Of a DNA stretch of 64,000 nt, positions 58,594 to 64,000 are shown piece by piece (the first letter of the stretch is position 1; each line of letters begins with the position of its first letter). Under the pieces are notes generated by a model. That model was not told where the DNA came from and did not search any database. It saw nothing but the letters and a program-made list of their open reading frames with translations. Made by a program: the position numbers and the translations under genes. Source of the DNA: Arthrobacter_N sp051262515 (GTDB lineage: Bacteria > Actinomycetota > Actinomycetes > Actinomycetales > Micrococcaceae); the NCBI RefSeq assembly GCF_051262515.1, contig NZ_JBIMER010000002.1:124001-188000 (forward strand). The letters run 5' to 3'.

Positions 58594-59401
58594 CGCGGTC
58601 ACCGGGGTCACCACACCCGCCGCCCCGGACACCGACGCCCTCACGATCGACGGCGTGGGGCTGGGTTCGCGGCTCATCACCGGCACGGGAGGCGCGCCGA
58701 GCCAGGTGGTGCTCGAGGACGCGCTCGTCGCATCGGGAACGGAGCTCACCACGGTGGCGATGCGCCGGCACCAGGCCACCGCCGGGGAATCCATCTATTC
58801 GATGCTGCTCCGCCTCGGCATCAGGGTGCTCCCGAACACCGCCGGATGCCACACGGCCGGAGAGGCCATCCTCACCGCCGAGCTTGCGCGCGAGGCGCTG
58901 GATACGAACTGGATCAAGTTGGAGGTCGTGGCCGACGACGAGACCCTCCTACCGGACGCCGTCGAGCTCCTGGACGCGGCCGAACGGCTGGTGGCGCGCG
59001 GCTTCACGGTGTTCGCGTACACCAACGACGACCCGGCCACCGCCCTGCGTTTGGAGGACGTCGGCTGCGCCGCCGTCATGCCGCTGGGCGCACCGATCGG
59101 CACCGGACTCGGCATCCTGAATCCCCACAACATCGAGTTCATCGCCTCCCGCGCGAACGTGCCGGTGGTGCTCGACGCCGGCGTGGGCACTGCGTCTGAC
59201 GCCGCGCTGGCCATGGAGCTCGGCTGCGACGCCGTGTTGCTGGCCACCGCGGTGACCCGAGCGCAGGATCCCGCACGGATGGCCGCGGCGTTCCGCCACG
59301 CGGTGGTGGCCGGGCGGCTGGCACGCGGGGCGGGTCGGATCCCCAAGCGGCGGCTGGCCCAGGCGTCGTCGTCGCTGGAGGGCCGCGGCGACTTCGGCTA
59401 G
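58586..59401 (+). CDS. thiG: Thiazole synthase
   Basis: A 271-residue TIM-barrel enzyme that joins dehydroglycine, DXP and ThiS sulfur into the thiazole phosphate. Lys111 in WIKLEVVADD is the Schiff-base lysine. RLITGTGGAPSQVVLEDALV, TVAMRRHQ and VLDAGVGTASDAALAMELGC are the family motifs. The GTG start overlaps thiS. Riboswitch-controlled operon; thiC, thiD and thiE are not in this window. Confidence 0.95.
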   Translation: MDSAVTGVTTPAAPDTDALTIDGVGLGSRLITGTGGAPSQVVLEDALVASGTELTTVAMRRHQATAGESIYSMLLRLGIRVLPNTAGCHTAGEAILTAELAREALDTNWIKLEVVADDETLLPDAVELLDAAERLVARGFTVFAYTNDDPATALRLEDVGCAAVMPLGAPIGTGLGILNPHNIEFIASRANVPVVLDAGVGTASDAALAMELGCDAVLLATAVTRAQDPARMAAAFRHAVVAGRLARGAGRIPKRRLAQASSSLEGRGDFG

Positions 59402-59454
59402 CTGGTCCGGAATCCGTGGGAGGCCGTTCCCCGTTCGACTTGGCGGGTGGGGAG

Positions 59455-60948
59455 CTACGCCGTGGCCGTTTGCGACAGGCCGGGGACGATGCGGAAAACG
59501 ACGGATCGGCTTTCGACGTCTGCCTCCACGAGTTCGGCGACCACGTGCTCGCCGGCGGGGACGTCTCCCTCGTATCGGGCGGTGATGGCCGGTTCCGCCA
59601 CCAGAAGCGTCCCCGAGGGGGCCTTGCCATTCGCGGGGGTCTTGCCCGATTGGTGCGGTGCCGGTCCGGTGACGGTCACGGCGTCGAACCTTTCGCCGAT
59701 GCGCCCGTGCAACAGGGCGGCCTCGACCGCGTTGAGGGCCTCGCGTTCCGCCTGACCGGCGGTCCTGTTGGAGGCGTTCATCAAATCCGGCAGCAGCGGG
59801 AGCGTCGCGCGGATCCCGGGCGGAACGTCGGCCCCGCGCACCAGGTGTTCGCAGACAACCAGGACGAACCGATCGACCAGCCGGCGAAGGGGAGCGGTAG
59901 TGTGGGCGTAGGGCGCGGCGATGGCCGCCTGATCCGTCTCGGCGGGCGCTTCGCCGTCGAAGGCCGTGTATCCCGCGCCGCGGAACAGGGAAGTGGCCGC
60001 ATGCATCACGGCCATCTGCCGTGGGTCCGAGACGTCCAAGCTGCGCAGGAAGTCTCCGTAGTGCACCCCATCCGCCCACTCGGATCCAAGGGCGGCCGCC
60101 TGGCGCCGGAAGATCTTCTCGCTGCCTGTTTCCGGTGCCGGCATGGTGCGCAGGATGCCGACACCGCCGTCGAGCATGATCCGGGCGGCTTCCATCCCGG
60201 TCATCAGGGAAATCTGCGCATTCCAGTCCTCAACGGGAAGCGGCGCCCGAGCGGTCAGGCGGTAGCCGCCGTCGTCGACCTCGACGTCCTGTTCCGGCAG
60301 ACGCAGGCTCGCCCCGCCGCGCTGGTGCTCCAGATCGATGCGTTTCAGACCCACCTCGCGCAAAAGCGACAGGGAGTGGCTCGCGGTTCCGGCGTCGATG
60401 GATTCCTGTACCTCCGAGTAAGCGAGCTTCTCCCGGCTCTCGACCGCGGCCCTGACCAAGGACGTCTGCACCACGTTGCCGTCCGCATCGAGCGAAAAGG
60501 TCCAGACGTAGGCGCCGCGGCGCTGGCCCGGTAGCAGGCTCCCGGCGTCCTCGCTGATGACCTCCGGGTGGAGGGCGATGCGGCGATGCGGCAGGTAGAG
60601 GGTTTGTCCGCGGCGGCGCGTCTCGGCGTCGAGGTCACCGTCTTCGGGGACGAAGGTGGGGACATCGGCGATGGCGTAGCGCACCGTGTACCCGTCGCCG
60701 TCGCGTTCGATGTGCACCGCCTGGTCGAGGTCGGTCGAGGTCGGCGGGTCGATGGTGACGAAGCCGATGTGCGTCATGTCCTCGTCGGGCAGTGCGTATT
60801 CCTCGACGACGCGCACCGCCTCCGCGGTCACCTCCGGCGGGAAATCGCCGGGCAAACCGAGTTCATCCTCGAGCGCGGACATCGCAGCCGCGAGGACGGT
60901 GTTGCGGGCACTGGTGCTGAGATTCATCTGCTGGTACGCCACAGCCAC
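59455..60948 (-). CDS. RNB domain 3'-5' exoribonuclease
   Basis: A 497-residue RNase II/R-type enzyme. The catalytic RNB block is DPPTSTDLDQAVHIERDGDG, with the metal-binding aspartates, and RRRGQTLYLPHRRIALHPEV is the next family segment. Only a short N-terminal region precedes RNB and only about 80 residues follow it, so the canonical cold-shock and S1 domains are largely absent, as in compact actinobacterial RNB proteins. Convergent with thiG. Confidence 0.88.
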   Translation of the reverse strand: MAVAYQQMNLSTSARNTVLAAAMSALEDELGLPGDFPPEVTAEAVRVVEEYALPDEDMTHIGFVTIDPPTSTDLDQAVHIERDGDGYTVRYAIADVPTFVPEDGDLDAETRRRGQTLYLPHRRIALHPEVISEDAGSLLPGQRRGAYVWTFSLDADGNVVQTSLVRAAVESREKLAYSEVQESIDAGTASHSLSLLREVGLKRIDLEHQRGGASLRLPEQDVEVDDGGYRLTARAPLPVEDWNAQISLMTGMEAARIMLDGGVGILRTMPAPETGSEKIFRRQAAALGSEWADGVHYGDFLRSLDVSDPRQMAVMHAATSLFRGAGYTAFDGEAPAETDQAAIAAPYAHTTAPLRRLVDRFVLVVCEHLVRGADVPPGIRATLPLLPDLMNASNRTAGQAEREALNAVEAALLHGRIGERFDAVTVTGPAPHQSGKTPANGKAPSGTLLVAEPAITARYEGDVPAGEHVVAELVEADVESRSVVFRIVPGLSQTATA

Positions 60949-60984
60949 AGCCTACCCACACACGGCACAGATGCGCCCGGAAGG

Positions 60985-60990
60985 TAGGGT
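60985..60990 (+). promoter_or_regulatory. -10 box of the ferritin-like gene
   Basis: TAGGGT, 6 nt before the ATG at 60997. Confidence 0.45.
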
Positions 60991-60996
60991 TGGGCC

Positions 60997-61680
60997 ATGA
61001 CCGAGAAGCCCCTGACCGCACTGGACGAGGCCACCCGCGAGCGTTTCGACGCGGCCCTCTATGGGCTCATGGCCTACCGCGAATTAACGGCCTTCGAACG
61101 ACTCTCCTCGGACGCCCGCTTTTCCCCGACGCTCGCCGATCGACACGCGCTCGCGCAGCTTGCCGTCGCGGAATTCGGGCACCACGAGTTGGTCCGCGAA
61201 TACATCGAATCGCGTGGCCAGGATCTTGAGCGGTCCATGGAACCGTTCGTCGCGTCAATTGATGCCCTGCATGACCGTACGCGGCCCGCGGACTGGTTCG
61301 AGTCCCTGATGAAGGCGTATGTCATCGACTCCGTGTCCGGAGATTTCTACCAAGCCATCGCCATGTCCCTCGACGACGAGGCCAGGGTGCTGGTGGCGGA
61401 GGTACAGTCCACGGACACGCAGACGAAGTGGTTGCGCGAGAGGCTCCATGGTGCGCTTTCGGAGGACCCGCGGCTGGCTTCGAGACTGGCCCTCTGGGGA
61501 CGGAGGCTCGTGGGGGAGGCCCTGACCCAGGCGCGTCGAATAGGAGACGAACACGACTTCTGGCGGAACCTGCTGTCCCTCTCGGAGGGTGAGGAACGCG
61601 AGGCGGGGATCACTCGGCTTTTCGCCAAGCTCGTGGAAAACCATTCCCGGCGGATGAGCGATCTGGGGTTGACGGCCTAG
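60997..61680 (+). CDS. Ferritin-like fold protein (tRNA-hydroxylase MiaE-like)
   Basis: A 227-residue helical protein. Carboxylate and histidine ligands of a di-iron site look present: YRELTAFERL, AEFGHHELVREYIE (ExxH) and YVIDSVSGDFYQ in the second helical pair. It resembles the MiaE-like ferritin-fold proteins that lie next to DUF3107, TetR and MoeZ genes in actinobacteria. Whether it hydroxylates tRNA here is unproven; some members may act in lipid or other metabolism. Confidence 0.75.
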   Translation: MTEKPLTALDEATRERFDAALYGLMAYRELTAFERLSSDARFSPTLADRHALAQLAVAEFGHHELVREYIESRGQDLERSMEPFVASIDALHDRTRPADWFESLMKAYVIDSVSGDFYQAIAMSLDDEARVLVAEVQSTDTQTKWLRERLHGALSEDPRLASRLALWGRRLVGEALTQARRIGDEHDFWRNLLSLSEGEEREAGITRLFAKLVENHSRRMSDLGLTA

Positions 61681-61710
61681 CCGCCGGCGCCGAACACCTT
61701 AATCAAAAGA

Positions 61711-61750
61711 TGCCCGACAGGCCGCCCCGTGTGGGGCGCTGGTTCGGGCA
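61711..61750. terminator. Terminator between the ferritin-like gene and DUF3107
   Basis: An inner gcccc/ggggc stem with outer tgcccga/tcgggca pairing (61711-61717 with 61744-61750). Downstream gctttcgttt is mildly T-rich. Confidence 0.65.
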
Positions 61751-61798
61751 GCTTTCGTTTGTCGGCGGTGAGCGGCTCGGCTGACCACCCTACAGTGA

Positions 61799-62020
61799 CT
61801 AGTGGGCGAAGCCCACGCGGCGCGGTTCGTCGGCGCCGATCTCGACATAGCCGATGGAAGCGGCGGGAATGATCACCACACGCCCCTTCACGTCGGTCAA
61901 CTGCAACTCGTTTCCGGCGTGAAGTGCCTTGGTCACCTGCTCCGAGACCTTGTCCGGCGAGTCCGCGGACTCGACGACGACTTCACGGGCGACGTTCTGG
62001 ATTCCGATGCGCACGTCCAT
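61799..62020 (-). CDS. DUF3107 family small protein
   Basis: A 73-residue protein, MDVRIGIQNVAREVVVESAD then SPDKVSEQVTKALHAGN and LQLTDVKGRVVIIPAASIGYVEIG. It matches the conserved actinobacterial DUF3107 (TB9.4/Rv3208A type), possibly ATP-binding by family annotation; function unknown. Shine-Dalgarno aaggagc precedes the ATG. Between the ferritin-like gene and the TetR gene, an arrangement conserved in the phylum. Confidence 0.9.
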   Translation of the reverse strand: MDVRIGIQNVAREVVVESADSPDKVSEQVTKALHAGNELQLTDVKGRVVIIPAASIGYVEIGADEPRRVGFAH

Positions 62021-62075
62021 GTGGCGGCTCCTTCTCTGGCGGGGCGATATTCAAGCTGTCAGCTACGAATCTACT

Positions 62076-62711
62076 TCAGGATTCCTTGGGAAACCGACCG
62101 ATTCCGCGCCAAGCTAAACGAGAGACGAGTTCCGAGGCGTCGTCCAGGTTGACGTCGTCCTCCAACTCCAACCAGTAGCGCGCCGACACCTGTGCCATCC
62201 CAGACATGCCCCGCCCGAGAAGGAGCGCCTGTGCCCGCGGCAGCTTCGTGTCCTCCGCGATGACGTCGGCGATGGCCGATGCGAACCGGGCGTTGAAGTC
62301 CTCGAGCCGCTTGCTGACTTCCGGGTCGTTCATGAGGTCGGATTCAAAGACCATGCGGTGCGCTTGGCTGTCGTGGGCGATGAACTCGAAGTAGGCCTTT
62401 ATGGTCGCCTGGACGCGCAGCTTGTTGTCCGTGGTCGAAGAGATCGCCGCCAGCATGCGTTCGGTGAGATCCGCGAGATGCGCTTCGAGCAACGCGAGGT
62501 ACAGTTCGCGCTTGCCCGGAAAGTGTTGATATAGAACCGGTTTGCTCACCATGGCAACATCTGCGATCTCGTCCATCGAGGCACCGTGGTAGCCGTTCGA
62601 TACGAAGACCTGGTGGGCTGCGCGCAGAAGCTGTCGACGGCGCTGCTCACGGGGCATGCGTTGGGTCTTCGACGCCCGATCCGGGGTGCTGTCCACATCC
62701 TGCCTTTCCAT
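62076..62711 (-). CDS. TetR/AcrR family transcriptional regulator
   Basis: A 211-residue repressor. An N-terminal HTH (REQRRRQLLRAAHQVFVSNG then YHGASMDEIADVAMVSKPVL, YQHFPGKRELY) is followed by a helical ligand domain. ATG at 62709-62711 gives a normal arm before the HTH; a longer start at 62780 would add 23 residues. Equivalent to Rv3208 in mycobacteria. It is divergent from the MoeZ-like gene and probably co-transcribed with DUF3107. Confidence 0.87.
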   Translation of the reverse strand: MERQDVDSTPDRASKTQRMPREQRRRQLLRAAHQVFVSNGYHGASMDEIADVAMVSKPVLYQHFPGKRELYLALLEAHLADLTERMLAAISSTTDNKLRVQATIKAYFEFIAHDSQAHRMVFESDLMNDPEVSKRLEDFNARFASAIADVIAEDTKLPRAQALLLGRGMSGMAQVSARYWLELEDDVNLDDASELVSRLAWRGIGRFPKES

Positions 62712-62901
62712 GGAGCCGCCGCCAATGTAGGGCCGGCTGAGGTACGTCATTCTATGCCCGGGTAAACTCGTTATGCCCACCAGAAAGCCTAACTTCGCGG
62801 TATTTCCCGAGCTCTTGGTAACAGTGGGTCACCCGAGGCGCCGCAGTGTGCGGCTAGCAGGGCAAAATGCCGTCCTTGAGGTCATACGGGAACTACTGAC
62901 T

Positions 62902-62907
62902 TAGGGT
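62902..62907 (+). promoter_or_regulatory. -10 box of the MoeZ-like gene
   Basis: TAGGGT, 6 nt before the ATG at 62914. Confidence 0.45.
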
Positions 62908-62913
62908 TGTTGC

Positions 62914-64000
62914 ATGGAAACCGAACGTAGGGGTCCCGGAGTCCCGCTTGTCGACCTTGCACCGGAACTCACCGCGGCGGAACTACGCCGTTACTCGAGG
63001 CACCTCATCATTCCCGAGGTGGGGATGGATGGACAGCGTCGCCTGAAGCAGGCACGGATATTGGTGGTAGGTGCCGGTGGACTTGGCTCGCCCGCCCTGC
63101 TCTACCTTGCGGCAGCCGGCATCGGCACGCTGGGGATCGTGGACGACGACACGGTCGACGAGTCGAACCTCCAGCGGCAGGTCATTCACGGCGTTTCCGA
63201 CCTCGGCAAGTCCAAGGCCGAGTCCGCACGAGATTCGATTCACGACCTCAATCCGCATGTGTCCGTAGTCCTCCACCAGGAACGCCTCGACGCCGGAAAC
63301 GCCCTGGAGATTTTCGCGGGCTACGACTTGGTCCTGGATGGAACGGACAATTTCGCGACACGCTATCTGGTCAACGACGCGGCGGCGATCGTAGGGATTC
63401 CCTACATCTGGGGCTCGATCCTGCGTTTCGACGGCCAAGTCAGCGTCTTCTGGAACGGCCATGGCCCCACCTACCGCGACCTCTATCCGGAGGCGCCGCC
63501 CGCCGGCACCGTCCCCTCCTGTGCGGAGGGGGGTGTGTTCGGCGTGCTGTGCGCACAGATCGGATCCGTCATGGTGGCCGAGGCGATCAAACTGGTCACC
63601 GGTATGGGAGACCCCCTTTTGGGTCGGGTACTGATCCTGGATTCCCTCGCCATGACGTGGCAGGAGATCCGGCTGAAGCCCGATCCCGAGACGGTGCAGC
63701 CCGCTGCCCTGCTGGACGACTATCCCGCATTCTGCGGGATGCCGACGCAGGGCGCCGATTCGGAGCTTCCCGCGGTGGGGGCGAAGGAACTCCAGGCCAT
63801 GCTGGCCGCCAGGGCGGACGGGCGGTCCGACTTCCGACTCATCGACGTGCGGGAACCGGGCGAGGCCGACATCGTGGCCATCGATGGTGCGGAGTTGGCT
63901 CCCCGAGGCCAAATACTCGGCGGCGACATCGATCTTCCGCGCGACGTGCCGCTGGTGCTGCACTGCAAATCAGGTGGCCGTTCCGGTGAAGTGCTGGCTT
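62914..64000 (+). CDS. moeZ: MoeZ-type adenylyltransferase/sulfurtransferase, 3'-truncated by the window edge
   Basis: The visible 362 residues hold an E1-like ThiF/MoeB domain (VVGAGGLGSP at residues 51-60, DDDTVDESNLQRQVIHG at about 77-93, catalytic Cys203 in PSCAEGGVFG) and the start of a C-terminal rhodanese domain (FRLIDVREPGEADI, with persulfide Cys351 in LHCKSGGRSG). Such fusions activate MoaD- or ThiS-like carriers and load sulfur, linking this gene to thiS in the same region. The family ends about 30 residues further on. Confidence 0.93.
   Translation, partial: METERRGPGVPLVDLAPELTAAELRRYSRHLIIPEVGMDGQRRLKQARILVVGAGGLGSPALLYLAAAGIGTLGIVDDDTVDESNLQRQVIHGVSDLGKSKAESARDSIHDLNPHVSVVLHQERLDAGNALEIFAGYDLVLDGTDNFATRYLVNDAAAIVGIPYIWGSILRFDGQVSVFWNGHGPTYRDLYPEAPPAGTVPSCAEGGVFGVLCAQIGSVMVAEAIKLVTGMGDPLLGRVLILDSLAMTWQEIRLKPDPETVQPAALLDDYPAFCGMPTQGADSELPAVGAKELQAMLAARADGRSDFRLIDVREPGEADIVAIDGAELAPRGQILGGDIDLPRDVPLVLHCKSGGRSGEVLA

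Overview
The window reads as one contiguous piece of a high-GC Gram-positive chromosome. It is most likely an actinobacterium of the Micrococcaceae (Arthrobacter-like). The grounds are strong G/C at third codon positions, frequent GTG starts, a gluABCD glutamate importer, the actinobacteria-specific small proteins DUF3117 and DUF3107, and a gene order recalling a core actinobacterial (mycobacterial) order: fdxA-dapC, dapD/dapE, LOG protein, DivIVA-like, DUF3117, O-methyltransferase-sigE-anti-sigma-tatB, mrp-DUF1003-MgtE/CBS. The genus is inference. I recognised no rRNA, tRNA or CRISPR array.

Layout. 0-5.3 kb: end of an MFS transporter, an Lrp regulator, and a tightly overlapping NUDIX / osmoprotectant ABC operon. 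5.4-13.8 kb: housekeeping genes (aminotransferase, PPK2, xseAB, ispH, rmuC, ychF). 13.8-16.8 kb: a scar region. An approximately 1.8-kb insert with its own toxin-antitoxin pair lies between the end of ychF and a second copy of the ychF 3' end plus its displaced terminator, followed by two broken genes. 16.8-24 kb: DinB-like protein and a dipeptide-type ABC importer. 24-31.8 kb: typA, an HTH/MFS divergon, ferredoxin, dapC and gltA. 31.9-40.7 kb: dapD/dapE, gluABCD, LOG protein and small actinobacterial proteins. 40.8-50.9 kb: the sigE locus, tatB, the mrp cluster, aminopeptidase P and a PHP phosphatase. 50.9-54 kb: a structured leader RNA, a sodium:solute symporter with a tiny partner protein, and a collapsed acyl-CoA synthetase. 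54-64 kb: an orphan DNA methyltransferase with a DEAD-box helicase, a TPP riboswitch driving thiO-thiS-thiG, an RNB ribonuclease, a ferritin-like protein, DUF3107, a TetR regulator and a MoeZ-type protein that runs off the end.

How they fit. dapC, dapD and dapE cover three steps of the succinylase branch of lysine/peptidoglycan synthesis. thiO, thiS and thiG make the thiazole half of thiamine under TPP control, and the MoeZ-like protein could supply activated sulfur. sigE, its zinc anti-sigma factor and tatB form an envelope-stress/secretion neighbourhood.

The observations I rate highest are the repeated ychF 3' end flanking a toxin-antitoxin insert, the roughly 320-nt structured leader in front of the symporter, and about sixteen genes in which a TANNNT-like box sits 6-8 nt before the start codon, the layout expected for leaderless mRNAs.
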